The notes: generated by a model from the letters alone, not told the origin. A DNA stretch of 64,000 nt from Pantoea septica (GCF_002095575.1 NZ_MLJJ01000003.1:62001-126000), one strand, 5' to 3'. Positions 44,292 through 53,542 are shown, counted from the stretch's first letter. Numbers and translations are program-made.

Positions 44292-45188
44292 TCAGGAGTC
44301 GAGCTGCGCCTGTATCCACTGTAAAAAGTAACTGACGCGCGGGAACTGCGCATAGCCGCGCGGATACACCAGGTGATGGGCGCTGACCGGCAGACTCATG
44401 GCGTCGTCAAATACCCTGATCAGTTTGCCGCTGCGAAGATAGTCGGCGGCCAGCAGTTCGCTTTCGAAGATCAGCCCGTGGCCGAGCATCGCCGCCTCCA
44501 GGCTCATATAGGATCGGTCGAAGCGAAACAGCCACTCCTGGGTCGGCTGCGGCAATTGCTGCGTGGCGAACCACTGCGGCCACTGAATTAACGGCGATTC
44601 AGAAAGGATCAGCGCGTGATTATTTAATTCGTCCGGCGTGCGCAGCGGATATTTATCCAGATAGTCGGGTGATGCCAGCACCGACATTTTTTCATGACGA
44701 ATCGTCTTTATTTCAAATGCCTTCCATTCCGGAAATCCATGGCGCACCGCAATATCAATATTATCGCGACTGAAGGATAAGTTCTCATAGGAGCAGGAGA
44801 GCGAAACCTGTATGTCCGGGTGCGCTTCGCGAAACTGATGAATACGCGGCAGCAGCCATAACAGCCCAAAACTGGGCGCGCAGTGAATGCGCAGCGCGCT
44901 GCGATCTTTCTCATTGCGCAGCCGCGCCGTCGCCTGCGTCAGGCTGAGGATCAGCGGCCGAATCTCCGCTAAATAGCGCTCGCCCGCCAGAGTTAACGCT
45001 ACCCCTTTCGCCGATCGGTGAAACAGAATCGAGCCCAGCTCTTTTTCCAGTTTCGCCAGCTGGTGGCTCGCTGCCGAGGGGGTGATATTTAATTTTTCCG
45101 CCGCGCGCGCCACGTTTCCTGATTGCGCCACTTCTTCAAAGACGCGCAGCGATTTTAATGAAGGAAGCTGGCTGACTGGCTTTTCCAT
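44292..45188 (-). CDS. LysR-type regulator (GcvA-like), divergent to the split transketolase operon
   Basis: A 298-residue LysR protein with N-terminal helix-turn-helix QSGNVARAAEKLNITPSAASHQLAKLEKEL and an effector domain of the GcvA subfamily (WLLPRIHQFREAHPDIQVSLSCS, DIAVRHG). It is transcribed away from the SDR-MFS-transketolase genes, the usual position for their activator. It converges with the previous lysR gene, whose stop is 9 bases away. Confidence 0.92.
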   Translation of the reverse strand: MEKPVSQLPSLKSLRVFEEVAQSGNVARAAEKLNITPSAASHQLAKLEKELGSILFHRSAKGVALTLAGERYLAEIRPLILSLTQATARLRNEKDRSALRIHCAPSFGLLWLLPRIHQFREAHPDIQVSLSCSYENLSFSRDNIDIAVRHGFPEWKAFEIKTIRHEKMSVLASPDYLDKYPLRTPDELNNHALILSESPLIQWPQWFATQQLPQPTQEWLFRFDRSYMSLEAAMLGHGLIFESELLAADYLRSGKLIRVFDDAMSLPVSAHHLVYPRGYAQFPRVSYFLQWIQAQLDS

Positions 45189-45265
45189 AACTATTCCCGC
45201 TCACAATTCTGTGATTTATGTCCGTTTCAAACATTGAAAAATGTTAACTACATCAAACCAACAAT

Positions 45266-45285
45266 TTCATTCAGCATCAAATGAA
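45266..45285. promoter_or_regulatory. Candidate LysR binding site
   Basis: TTCATT and AATGAA form an inverted repeat with an 8-base spacer in the 196-base region between the divergent lysR and SDR genes. Confidence 0.35.
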
Positions 45286-45384
45286 TTTTTTTGCATTGCC
45301 ACTTTGCGCGCTATTTCTGATGCTGAGGATGAACCCTGCCGGTAGTGATACCGAACCCTATAAAAAAAGAATCTGGAGTCAGTT

Positions 45385-46134
45385 ATGTTGCTGAAAGAGA
45401 AAGTTGCGATTATCACGGGCGCCGCGTCTCAGCGCGGTATCGGACGCGCTACGGCCGCCTGCTTCGCTCACCACGGCGCCCGCGTGGTGGTGCTCGATCT
45501 TGATGAAACGGCAGCGCAGCGCACCGCGCTGGAGCTGGGATCGGGCCATCTGGGCCTTGCGGCCAACGTCACCGACGCCGAGGCGATTCAGCGCGCCGTT
45601 GCTGAGGTCCTGAAGGAGTATGGCCGCATCGACGTGCTGGTGAATAACGCCGGCATTACGCAGCCGGTGAAAACGCTGGAGATCGGCCTCGAAGACTACA
45701 ACCGCATTCTGGATGTCAACCTGCGCGGCACGCTGTTGATGTCGCAGGCGGTCATCCCCACGATGCAGCGTCAGGGCGGCGGCAGCATCGTCTGCCTCTC
45801 GTCGGTATCGGCGCAGCGCGGCGGCGGCATTTTCGGCGGTCCGCACTACAGCGCCGCGAAGGCGGGCGTCCTGGGCCTGACCAAAGCGATGGCGCGCGAG
45901 TTCGGGCCGGATCAGATCCGCGTCAACGCCCTGACGCCAGGCCTGATCCAGACCGATATCACCGGCGGACTGCTGCACGACGAGCGCCGTCACGCCATTA
46001 TCGATTCGATTCCGCTCGGACGTCTCGGCGCGGCTGACGACGTGGCGCACGCCGCGCTGTTTCTCGCCAGCGATCTCTCCAGCTACCTCACCGGCGTCAC
46101 CTTAGACGTAAACGGCGGCATGCTGATCCACTGA
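45385..46134 (+). CDS. Short-chain dehydrogenase/reductase
   Basis: A 249-residue classical SDR. The cofactor loop TGAASQRGIGRA is at residues 10-21, with Asp in VVVLDLD suggesting NAD preference; NNAG and the catalytic Ser/YSAAK (residue ~155) are in place. RBS CTGGAG upstream. First gene of an operon with an MFS importer and a split transketolase, so it probably oxidises or reduces a sugar, polyol or sugar acid taken up by that carrier. Confidence 0.88.
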   Translation: MLLKEKVAIITGAASQRGIGRATAACFAHHGARVVVLDLDETAAQRTALELGSGHLGLAANVTDAEAIQRAVAEVLKEYGRIDVLVNNAGITQPVKTLEIGLEDYNRILDVNLRGTLLMSQAVIPTMQRQGGGSIVCLSSVSAQRGGGIFGGPHYSAAKAGVLGLTKAMAREFGPDQIRVNALTPGLIQTDITGGLLHDERRHAIIDSIPLGRLGAADDVAHAALFLASDLSSYLTGVTLDVNGGMLIH

Positions 46135-46149
46135 TCGTCCCCCTTTTCT

Positions 46150-46168
46150 CCAGCAGCCAGGCTGCTGG
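46150..46168 (+). other. Intercistronic hairpin between SDR and MFS genes
   Basis: Perfect 7-bp arms CCAGCAG and CTGCTGG around CCAGG. No T run; may stabilise or partly attenuate the message. Confidence 0.4.
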
Positions 46169-46189
46169 TTCACTCCCGGAGTGATAACC

Positions 46190-47488
46190 ATGACAACGCT
46201 GAATATCGGTGCGGCAGTCGCTGCGCGCGACGGCGCCTATCGCAAAATCGCCTGGCGCCTGATGCCGTTCTTAATGTTGTGTTACCTCTGCGCCTATCTG
46301 GATCGCGTCAACGTCGGCTTCGCTAAGCTGCAGATGATGGACGATCTCTCGCTGAGCGAAACGGTCTACGGCCTCGGCGCCGGGATCTTTTTTCTCGGTT
46401 ACTTTTTCTTTGAGGTGCCCAGCAACCTGATCCTGCATCGCGTCGGCGCGCGCCGCTGGATCGCCCGCATTATGATCACCTGGGGCCTGATCTCCGGCGC
46501 CTTCGCCTTTGTCGAAACCGCGTGGCAGTTCTATCTGCTGCGCTTCCTGCTTGGCGTTGCCGAAGCCGGACTGGCGCCCGGACTGCTGCTCTATCTCACC
46601 TACTGGTTTCCCGCCCATCGTCGGGCGCGCATGACGGTGCTCTGGTTCGTCGCCATTCCGCTCTCCGGTATGATCGGTGGGCCGCTATCCGGCTGGATTA
46701 TGGAAACCTTCGCCGGATCGCACGGCTGGGCCGGCTGGCAGTGGATGTTCATGCTGGAGGCGATCCCGACCATTCTAATGGGGTTTGTGGTGCTGGTGGT
46801 GCTGAAAGATCGCGTCGAACAGGCGAGCTGGCTCGATGAAGGCGAAAAGCGCATGGTGCGCGCCGATCTGGATGAGGACAACCAGCAAAAGTCGCATCAC
46901 GGCACTATTAAAGAGTTTGTGGCGGACAAACGCCTCTGGACGCTGGCGGCGATCTACTTTTGCGTGGTGATGGGTCAGTACGCCCTGACCTTCTGGCTGC
47001 CGACGCTGGTAAGAAATGCCGGCATCCGCGAGCCGCTGCATATCGGATTGCTCACCAGTCTGCCCTATCTGTGCGCCATCGTGTTTATGCTGATGGCGGG
47101 CCGCAGCGGCGATCGTCATCGCGAGCGGCGCTGGCACCTTATCGTGCCGATGGTGCTCGGCATGGTAGGCCTGACGATAGCGACCCTGCTGGGCCACAGC
47201 GTCACGCTGTCCCTGTTCTTTCTCTGCCTCGCGGCGGCGGGCATTCTTTCCGCCTCGTCGCTGTTCTGGATGCTGCCGACCAATCTGCTGGGCGGCGTCT
47301 CCGCCGCCGCGGGCATCGCGGCGGTGAACTGCATCGCCAATCTCGCCGGCTTTTTTTCGCCCTGGCTTATCGGCTCGATTACCACGCTGACCGGCTCGCC
47401 CGCGTCGGGCATGTACTTTATCGCTGCGGTTCTGCTGCTCGGCGCGCTCTGCGTGCTGCGTATTCGGGCAGCGGACGTTAATCGTTAA
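46190..47488 (+). CDS. MFS transporter, ACS family
   Basis: A 432-residue, 12-helix carrier. The family opening (RLMPFLMLCYLCAYLDRVNVGFAKL) and the loop RVGARRWIARIMI are typical of tartrate/phthalate/hexuronate-type symporters. The ATG at 46190 has CGGAGTG upstream; GTG at 46181 is the alternative. Placed between the SDR and the transketolase subunits, it probably imports the compound that the operon degrades. Confidence 0.88.
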   Translation: MTTLNIGAAVAARDGAYRKIAWRLMPFLMLCYLCAYLDRVNVGFAKLQMMDDLSLSETVYGLGAGIFFLGYFFFEVPSNLILHRVGARRWIARIMITWGLISGAFAFVETAWQFYLLRFLLGVAEAGLAPGLLLYLTYWFPAHRRARMTVLWFVAIPLSGMIGGPLSGWIMETFAGSHGWAGWQWMFMLEAIPTILMGFVVLVVLKDRVEQASWLDEGEKRMVRADLDEDNQQKSHHGTIKEFVADKRLWTLAAIYFCVVMGQYALTFWLPTLVRNAGIREPLHIGLLTSLPYLCAIVFMLMAGRSGDRHRERRWHLIVPMVLGMVGLTIATLLGHSVTLSLFFLCLAAAGILSASSLFWMLPTNLLGGVSAAAGIAAVNCIANLAGFFSPWLIGSITTLTGSPASGMYFIAAVLLLGALCVLRIRAADVNR

Positions 47489-47500
47489 TCAGGAGGTTCT

Positions 47501-48340
47501 ATGCATACCCTTACTTCGTCGGCGCCGCTGACCCTACGGCAGCGCGCCGCGCGCATTCGTCGCCATGCGCTGCTGATGGGCCAGGTTCAGGGCCAGGGCT
47601 ATATCGGCCAGGCGCTGGGCGCCGCCGATCTGCTCGCCGTGAGCTATTTCCACGCGCTGAACTATCGCGCCGAGGATCCCGAATGGGAAGGCCGCGATCG
47701 CTTCTACCTCTCGATCGGCCACTACGCTATCGCCCTCTATGCGGCGCTGCTGGAGGCGGGCGTCATTCCCGAAGCGGAACGCGAAACCTACGGCAGCGAC
47801 GAGAGTCGGCTGCCGATGTCGGGCATGGCGGCCTACACGCCCGGTATGGAGATCACCGGCGGCTCGCTCGGTCACGGTCTGGGCATTGCGGTTGGCGCCT
47901 GCCTGGGGCTGAAGCGTAAGGGCTCAACCTCGCGGGTCTATAACCTGCTTTCCGACGGTGAACTGAATGAGGGCTCGACCTGGGAGGCCGCCATGTCGGC
48001 GTCGCACTGGCGGCTCGATAATCTGATCGCGATTATCGACGTCAATAACCAGCAGGCGGACGGCCACAGCAGCGAGATTCTGGCGTTTGAGCCCATCGTC
48101 GAACGCTGGCAGGCGTTCGGCTGGTATGCGCAGCGGGTGGACGGCAACGACATCGATGCGCTGGTCGCCGCCTTTGACGCCGCGCGCGACTGGCCGCAAG
48201 CGCAGCCGCGCGTAATTATTTGCGATACCCGAATGGGCAAAGGCGTGCCTTTCCTGGAAACCCGGGAGAAAACCCACTTTATCCGCGTCGACGCCGATGA
48301 GTGGGATAAAGCCCTTACTGCGCTGGAACAGGGAGAATAA
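47501..48340 (+). CDS. Transketolase, N-terminal (thiamine diphosphate-binding) subunit
   Basis: A 279-residue half transketolase. The ThDP-binding motif GDG-to-NN type stretch appears as SDGELNEGSTWEAAMSASHWRLDNLIAIIDVNNQQADG, and TGGSLGHGLGIAVGACLG is the substrate-side loop. It needs the separate C-terminal subunit encoded 1 base downstream. Split transketolases of this kind often serve special sugar pathways (for example apulose phosphate) rather than the pentose phosphate pathway. Confidence 0.92.
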   Translation: MHTLTSSAPLTLRQRAARIRRHALLMGQVQGQGYIGQALGAADLLAVSYFHALNYRAEDPEWEGRDRFYLSIGHYAIALYAALLEAGVIPEAERETYGSDESRLPMSGMAAYTPGMEITGGSLGHGLGIAVGACLGLKRKGSTSRVYNLLSDGELNEGSTWEAAMSASHWRLDNLIAIIDVNNQQADGHSSEILAFEPIVERWQAFGWYAQRVDGNDIDALVAAFDAARDWPQAQPRVIICDTRMGKGVPFLETREKTHFIRVDADEWDKALTALEQGE

Positions 48341-48341
48341 G

Positions 48342-49358
48342 ATGAGCACTTCAACGTTAAAAAAACGCCTGACTACCTCGGCGATGATCGCCTCGATTGC
48401 CGCGGAGGGCCAGCCGACGGAGGCTGCGCCTTTTGGCCACGCGCTGGTCGAGCTGGCGCGTCAGCGTCAGGATATCGTCGGCCTGACCGCCGATCTGAGC
48501 AAATATACCGATCTGCACCTCTTTGCCGACGCCTTCCCCGACCGTTTCTTTCAGATGGGCATGGCGGAGCAGCTGCTGATGAGCGCCGCTGCCGGTATGG
48601 CGCGCGAAGGCTTTACGCCCTTCGTCACCACCTATGCGGTGTTCGCCTCGCGTCGCGCCTATGACTTCATCTGCATGGCGATCGCCGAAGAGAACCTGAA
48701 CGTGAAAATCGCCTGCGCGCTGCCCGGGCTCACCACCGGCTACGGTCCAAGCCATCAGGCGACCGAGGATCTGGCGATATTTCGCGGTATGCCTAACCTG
48801 ACGATTATCGATCCCTGCGATGCGCGGGAAATCAGCCAGGTGGTGCCGGCCATCGCTGACCATCAGGGGCCGGTCTATATGCGCCTGCTGCGCGGCAAGG
48901 TGCCGCTGGTGCTGGACAAGTATGACTACCGCTATCAGCACGGAAAAGCGCAGCGGCTGCGCTCAGGAAAACATGCGGTGATTATCAGCAGCGGCTTAAT
49001 GACGATGCGCGCGCTGGAGGCGGCTGAACAGCTGGAAAGCCGCGGCATTGAGGTCGGCGTGGTGCACTCCCCGGTGATCAAGCCGCTGGATGAGGCGACG
49101 ATACTGCGCGAGGCCGGCGAAGCGGTCAGCGCGGGACGGCTGGTGATCACGGCGGAAAACCACTCGATTACCGGCGGCTTGGGCGAAGCCATCGCGGCGA
49201 CGCTGCTGCGCCGCGGCGTGACGCCCCGTTTCCGGCAGATCGCCCTGCCCGACGCCTTTCTCGACGCGGGCGCGCTGCCGACGCTGCACGATCGCTACGG
49301 CATCTCGACGCAGGCAATGGTGACGCAGATTACGGCGTGGCTGGAGCATGGCGTCTGA
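48342..49358 (+). CDS. Transketolase, C-terminal (pyrimidine-binding and C-domain) subunit
   Basis: A 338-residue partner. The ATG at 48342 follows GGGAGAA. Family motifs FFQMGMAEQLLMSAAAGMAREG (with the Glu that activates ThDP), GPSHQATEDLAIFRGMPNL and ENHSITGGLGEA are present. Together with the N-terminal subunit it makes one functional enzyme. The N-terminal ~20 residues are longer and more basic than in many relatives. Confidence 0.92.
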   Translation: MSTSTLKKRLTTSAMIASIAAEGQPTEAAPFGHALVELARQRQDIVGLTADLSKYTDLHLFADAFPDRFFQMGMAEQLLMSAAAGMAREGFTPFVTTYAVFASRRAYDFICMAIAEENLNVKIACALPGLTTGYGPSHQATEDLAIFRGMPNLTIIDPCDAREISQVVPAIADHQGPVYMRLLRGKVPLVLDKYDYRYQHGKAQRLRSGKHAVIISSGLMTMRALEAAEQLESRGIEVGVVHSPVIKPLDEATILREAGEAVSAGRLVITAENHSITGGLGEAIAATLLRRGVTPRFRQIALPDAFLDAGALPTLHDRYGISTQAMVTQITAWLEHGV

Positions 49359-49665
49359 CAGGTGGCAACCATCCGGGAGCCCTGCGCTTCCGGATGGGTA
49401 AGCCAACCGCCCTTTTATCTGTAAGACCACAGGTTTTTGCATGGAGGTTAATGATGGGTTTTATACAGGAGCCTTACGTATGCTGTAACTAAAAGCGCTA
49501 ATAAACTCTCTATGCTCGCTATGGCATCTGCTGTCTCTCGCCGGCGCAGAAGCTGCTGCAGTCTGGTTTTTGCAGCCTGACGCGCAGAGTTGAGCGCCGG
49601 AGTTGCGTTTCCCTTGCGGCGACGCGATGCTGCCCGCTAACGATTCCACCAGCAGGAGAGCGAAG
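49359..49665. other. Intergenic region after the transketolase genes
   Basis: About 300 bases. A hairpin CCATCCGG (49369-49376) / CCGGATGG (49390-49397) lies just after the operon without a T run. Nothing else supported. Confidence 0.5.
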
Positions 49666-50727
49666 ATGGATAATCCACTCTGCCGCGCGTTACAGATAGC
49701 TTTTCCTTTAATTCAGGCCCCGATGGCGGGCGTCTCTACCCCCGAACTGGCCGCCGCGGTGAGCAACGCGGGCGCGCTGGGCTCGATCAGCCTCGGCGCC
49801 GCTACCCCGGCTCAGGCCTACGCCATGCTAGAGCGCCTGCGGCAGCTTACCGCCGCGCCGATAAACGTGAATCTCTTTTGTCATGCCCCACCGCAGCGCA
49901 ATGCCGAACGCGAACGCGCCTGGCTGGAGCGCTTTGCGCCGCTGTTTGCGCAGTATGGCGCCCCGCCGCCGCCCGCGCTAACTGAAATATACCCGACGTT
50001 CGACGCCGGCTCCCCGCTGCTGGAGCCAATCCTTGAGGCTGCGCCCGCCGCGGTAAGTTTTCATTTCGGCCTGCCGGAACAAAGGGTGATAGATCGGCTG
50101 AAAAAACAAGGCATTCTGACCCTGGCCAGCGCCACCTCCGTTGAGGAGGCGCGCCAGATTGCCGCTGCAGGCATCGATTTCGTGGTGGCGCAGGGTTTTG
50201 AGGCAGGCGGCCATCGCGGCATTTTCGATCCTGAACAGGCGGATGCGCAGATGAACACCCGGACGCTGGTACAGACAATCCGCAATCAGTGCGATCTTCC
50301 CGTCATTGCCGCTGGCGGCATTATGGACGGCAGCGACATCGCCGCGATGATGAAGCTCGGCGCCGCAGGCGTACAGCTGGGAACAGCCTTCCTGCTCTGC
50401 CCCGAGTCGGCCGCCAACGCCGCCTGGCGCGCGGCGCTGAAAAGCGACGCGGCCCAGGAGACCGAAATGACCGCCGCGATTTCCGGCCGCCCGTCGCGCT
50501 GCCTGAGCAACGCCTTTTGCCGGACGACGCGAGACGTCTCGCGGGACGCGATCCCGGACTATCCGCTGGCCTACTCGCTGGGCAAAGCGCTCGCCGCCGC
50601 GGCCGCGACGCAGGGCGAGCACGGCTTTGGCGCGCAGTGGGCGGGCCAGGGCGCACCGCGCGCGCGGGAAATAGCGGCGGCGGAGCTGGTTAACACCCTG
50701 ATCGCGGAGTATCGCGCGGCGCAGTAG
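49666..50727 (+). CDS. Nitronate monooxygenase
   Basis: A 353-residue FMN-dependent TIM-barrel enzyme that oxidises nitronates such as propionate-3-nitronate. The ATG at 49666 follows AGGAGAG; the longer frame adds a non-family tail. Motifs include QAPMAGVSTPELAAAVSNAGALGS (residues ~17-40), AQGFEAGGHRG with the catalytic His, and IAAGGIMDG and GAAGVQLGTAFL for FMN phosphate. Single-gene unit. Confidence 0.92.
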   Translation: MDNPLCRALQIAFPLIQAPMAGVSTPELAAAVSNAGALGSISLGAATPAQAYAMLERLRQLTAAPINVNLFCHAPPQRNAERERAWLERFAPLFAQYGAPPPPALTEIYPTFDAGSPLLEPILEAAPAAVSFHFGLPEQRVIDRLKKQGILTLASATSVEEARQIAAAGIDFVVAQGFEAGGHRGIFDPEQADAQMNTRTLVQTIRNQCDLPVIAAGGIMDGSDIAAMMKLGAAGVQLGTAFLLCPESAANAAWRAALKSDAAQETEMTAAISGRPSRCLSNAFCRTTRDVSRDAIPDYPLAYSLGKALAAAAATQGEHGFGAQWAGQGAPRAREIAAAELVNTLIAEYRAAQ

Positions 50728-50745
50728 CACGCGCCGGTCGCCCTT

Positions 50746-51291
50746 TTAGCGCGCGGGCTCTCCCAGCAGCATCAGCAGCGGCACTAGCGACAGCCCGTCG
50801 GGTATTTCGCCGTCGGCGATCAGCTGCCGGATTTCGGTGCGGGTAAACCAGCCGGTGGTCATTACCTCATCCTGATCTTCGTCCAAGCCGACGAATTCCA
50901 GATCGGTGGCGACAAACGTAATAAACAGCTGGTCGCTGCTGCCATAGGAGGGGTTGTAGCGGATAAGCTCGCGGACGCTGCCGGCGTAATAGCCGCTCTC
51001 TTCCCGCAGCTCGCGCCGTGCGGCGCAGGCGGGCGGCTCATCGGCGTCGACGCCGCCGGAGGGAATGGCCCACACCACGCGATCGATCAGATAACGATAC
51101 TGCCGGATCAGCAGGATCTTCTCCTCCTGCATCGCCACAATGCCGACCGCAGGACGCGCATGATGCACGGCGTAGAAATCCCGTGGCTCTCCTTCGCTGA
51201 GGGCGATACGCGCTTTACGCACGCTAAACCAGGGGTTTTGCAGGAGTGTCTGCACCTCATGAATATCCGATTCGGTGAGCTGTTTTTTCAC
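50746..51291 (-). CDS. Nudix hydrolase, ADP-ribose pyrophosphatase type
   Basis: A 181-residue Nudix enzyme. The box GGVDADEPPACAARRELREESGY fits GX5EX7REUXEEXGU with the small change GGVDADE. The upstream HHARPAVGIVAMQEEKILLIRQYRY is typical of ADP-sugar pyrophosphatases. Cytosolic. It converges with the nitronate monooxygenase gene. Confidence 0.88.
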   Translation of the reverse strand: MKKQLTESDIHEVQTLLQNPWFSVRKARIALSEGEPRDFYAVHHARPAVGIVAMQEEKILLIRQYRYLIDRVVWAIPSGGVDADEPPACAARRELREESGYYAGSVRELIRYNPSYGSSDQLFITFVATDLEFVGLDEDQDEVMTTGWFTRTEIRQLIADGEIPDGLSLVPLLMLLGEPAR

Positions 51292-51327
51292 GTTTATCTC
51301 CCGTCGATAAAGGTGAAACAGACTACC

Positions 51328-51657
51328 TTAGTGCCCCACCGTTTTGGAAAAAAGATTGACCACCAGCACGCCGGCGATGATCAGCCCGAGGCCGATGATA
51401 GCGGGCAGATCGAGTTTCTGCTTGAACACCACCCAGCCGACGGCGGAAATCAGCACGATGCCGACGCCCGACCAGATAGCGTAGGCGATGCCGGTTGGCA
51501 TGGTGCGCAGCACCAGCGTCAGGAAATAGAAAGCGATGGCATAGCCAGCCAGCGTCATTACGGCGGGCCAGAGTCGGGTAAAGGATTCCGAAGCCTTGAG
51601 GCTGCTGGTCGCGATCACTTCCGCCACGATGGCGATAAACAGATAAACGTAAGTCAT
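51328..51657 (-). CDS. emrE: SMR-family multidrug efflux protein, EmrE-like
   Basis: A 109-residue, four-helix dual-topology proton/drug antiporter. Glu13 in IVAEVIATS corresponds to the essential Glu14 of E. coli EmrE, and PTGIAYAIWSGVGIVLIS and KLDLPAIIGL are nearly identical to EmrE. The ATG at 51657 follows AGGG; the longer frame adds a Cys-rich tail not found in the family. It exports quaternary cations and similar toxic compounds. Confidence 0.93.
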   Translation of the reverse strand: MTYVYLFIAIVAEVIATSSLKASESFTRLWPAVMTLAGYAIAFYFLTLVLRTMPTGIAYAIWSGVGIVLISAVGWVVFKQKLDLPAIIGLGLIIAGVLVVNLFSKTVGH

Positions 51658-51782
51658 AACATCCCTAAGAGGCGCGGAGAATGTCCGGCAGCAGCGCCGG
51701 TTCAGGCAGCACAAAAGAGCTATTTTAGGTGATGGCCAGCAGGAAAGGGAAACGGCGGCAGGCCGGTTTAACCTGAATCAAT

Positions 51783-51810
51783 AAACGGCAAACCTGTCGA
51801 TTTGCCGTTT
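51783..51810. terminator. Bidirectional terminator-like hairpin
   Basis: AAACGGCAAA and TTTGCCGTTT form a perfect 10-bp stem with an 8-base loop just after the stop of the Cys-rich secreted peptide gene (minus strand). Confidence 0.7.
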
Positions 51811-51816
51811 CGGGCG

Positions 51817-52077
51817 TTATCTGCACTGGCTGGCGCAGTTCTGCACGCAGATCTGCGTCTGGCTGCTGCAGGAGCCGTTGCCGCGCGTATTGCAGTGCGA
51901 ACGCTCGACGTAACAGTTCTGCTGGCAGCTGGCGAGGTCGCACTTCGCCGCAACCGGCGTCAGCTGAGCGATGGGCGCCCGCCCGCTAAACAGCGCTGAC
52001 GACACCGTCGGCTGGGCGGTAGCGCTCTGTCCCAGCAGTAAAGCGGTGAGCAACAGTATGATGTAACGACTTTTCAT
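51817..52077 (-). CDS. Small secreted cysteine-rich protein (86 aa)
   Basis: A signal peptide (residues 1-21, ILLLTALLLGQSATA) precedes a mature part of about 65 residues with eight Cys in the pattern C-x4-C-x3-C-x6-C-x7-C-x6-C-x3-C-x3-C, enough for four disulfides. It is probably exported to the periplasm and oxidised there. No family recognised. The ATG at 52077 has GGGGGAG upstream. A standalone gene with its own terminator. Could be a small knottin-like or inhibitor-like protein; function unknown. Confidence 0.72.
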   Translation of the reverse strand: MKSRYIILLLTALLLGQSATAQPTVSSALFSGRAPIAQLTPVAAKCDLASCQQNCYVERSHCNTRGNGSCSSQTQICVQNCASQCR

Positions 52078-52356
52078 TTTTCACTCCCCCGGGTTCGATA
52101 CCGGTTAAGTATGGCTGGCGAACGGACATACGTCTGCGCCGCGCACGTAAAAGCGCCAGGCGGTCACATTTCAGCGGCCGGTCTGAAACGAAAGATTCAC
52201 CTGACCTTTAAAGCACCAAAATGAAGCATTTTTGCTGCCCTGCTGTCTCATGCTGGCGCGCCCTCGCCCCGTTGCCGCTGTCAAAATCCCGCCTGACGGG
52301 GGCTGCCGGGTTGGTACAAAAGTTGCAGCTTTTTTCCTGTCGAAAAGGAGACTGGT

Positions 52357-53514
52357 ATGAAAGCAATTGTAATTGGCGGCGGCATTGGCGGTATGAGCGC
52401 GGCGCTCGCGCTGGAAAAAGCGGGTATCGAAACAGCGGTGTTTGAAGCGGTAAAAGAGATGAAGCCGGTGGGCGCCGCAATCTCTGTCTGGCCGAACGGC
52501 GTGAAGTGCCTGAACGCGCTGGGGCTGAAAGCGCAGCTGCGCGCCCTGAGCGGCAATATGGCCTTTATGGCCTATCAGGATTTCGCCAGCGGCGCGACCC
52601 TGACGCGTTTTAGTATGGAGCCCCTGGTGCGCCAGGTCGGGGAATATCCCTCGCCGGTGGCGCGCGCCGAACTGCAGGCGATGCTGATCGACAGCTACGG
52701 GCGCGAACGCGTCAGCTTCGGCAAACGCGTAGCGCAGGTCGAACAGCATGAGCACGGCGTGACCGCTCTCTTCGAAGATGGCACCGCCGCGCAGGGCGAT
52801 CTGCTGATCGCCGCCGACGGCGCGCATTCGGTTATCCGCCAGAGCGTGCTGGGCGAAAAAGTCGAACGCCGCTATGCCGGCTACGTCAACTGGAACGGCC
52901 TGGTGGAAATCGATGCCGCGCTGGCGCCCGCCGATCAGTGGACCACCTTCGTCGGCGAAGGCAAACGCGTCTCGCTGATGCCGGTGAGCGGCAACCGCTT
53001 CTACTTCTTTTTTGACGTGCCTTTGCCGAAAGGCCTCGCGGAAGACCGCAGCACGGTAAAAGCGGACCTGCGCCGCTACTTCCAGGGCTGGGCGCAGCCG
53101 GTGCAGCGCCTTATCGACGCTATCGATCCCACCACCACCAACCGCGTCGAAATCCACGATATCGACCCCTTTAGCCGCTTCGTCAGCGGGCGCGTCGCGC
53201 TGCTGGGCGATGCGGCGCACAGCACCACGCCAGACATTGGTCAGGGCGGCTGCGCGGCGATGGAGGATGCGCTGGTGCTGGCCGCCTCTCTCGCTGCACA
53301 CTCGCTGGGCATTGAAGATGCGCTGCAGCGCTATGAAGCGCGGCGCGTGGACCGCACCCGCGATCTGGTGCTGAAAGCGCGCAAGCGCTGCGACGTGACC
53401 CACGGCAAAGATCCCGCGGCGACCGCAGCCTGGTATCAGGAACTGCGTCAGGAAACCGGCGAACGCGTGCTGGCGGGCATGTGCGAAACCATCGAGGGCG
53501 GTCCGCTGGGATAA
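52357..53514 (+). CDS. hpxO: FAD-dependent urate hydroxylase HpxO
   Basis: A 385-residue class A flavoprotein monooxygenase that turns urate into 5-hydroxyisourate in purine catabolism. It closely follows Klebsiella HpxO: dinucleotide loop IGGGIGGMSAA at residues 5-15, KPVGAAISVWPNGVKCL, RRYAGYVNWNGLVEID, DQWTTFVGEGKRVSLMPVS and GDAAHSTTPDIGQGG. The rest of the hpx cluster is not adjacent, but guanine deaminase lies 2 kb downstream on the other strand. Confidence 0.94.
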   Translation: MKAIVIGGGIGGMSAALALEKAGIETAVFEAVKEMKPVGAAISVWPNGVKCLNALGLKAQLRALSGNMAFMAYQDFASGATLTRFSMEPLVRQVGEYPSPVARAELQAMLIDSYGRERVSFGKRVAQVEQHEHGVTALFEDGTAAQGDLLIAADGAHSVIRQSVLGEKVERRYAGYVNWNGLVEIDAALAPADQWTTFVGEGKRVSLMPVSGNRFYFFFDVPLPKGLAEDRSTVKADLRRYFQGWAQPVQRLIDAIDPTTTNRVEIHDIDPFSRFVSGRVALLGDAAHSTTPDIGQGGCAAMEDALVLAASLAAHSLGIEDALQRYEARRVDRTRDLVLKARKRCDVTHGKDPAATAAWYQELRQETGERVLAGMCETIEGGPLG

Positions 53515-53536
53515 AAAATGCGGGCATTGCGCCCGC
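53513..53536 (-). terminator. Intrinsic terminator of the dcp gene
   Basis: Read on the minus strand: GCGGGC, loop GCAAT, GCCCGC, then ATTTTTTA. It overlaps the very end of the convergent hpxO gene. Confidence 0.85.
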
Positions 53537-53542
53537 TGAGGT

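Noticed and set aside
49461-49649. A 62-codon minus-strand frame before the nitronate monooxygenase gene
   Set aside because: No ribosome-binding site, low-complexity composition and no family pattern.
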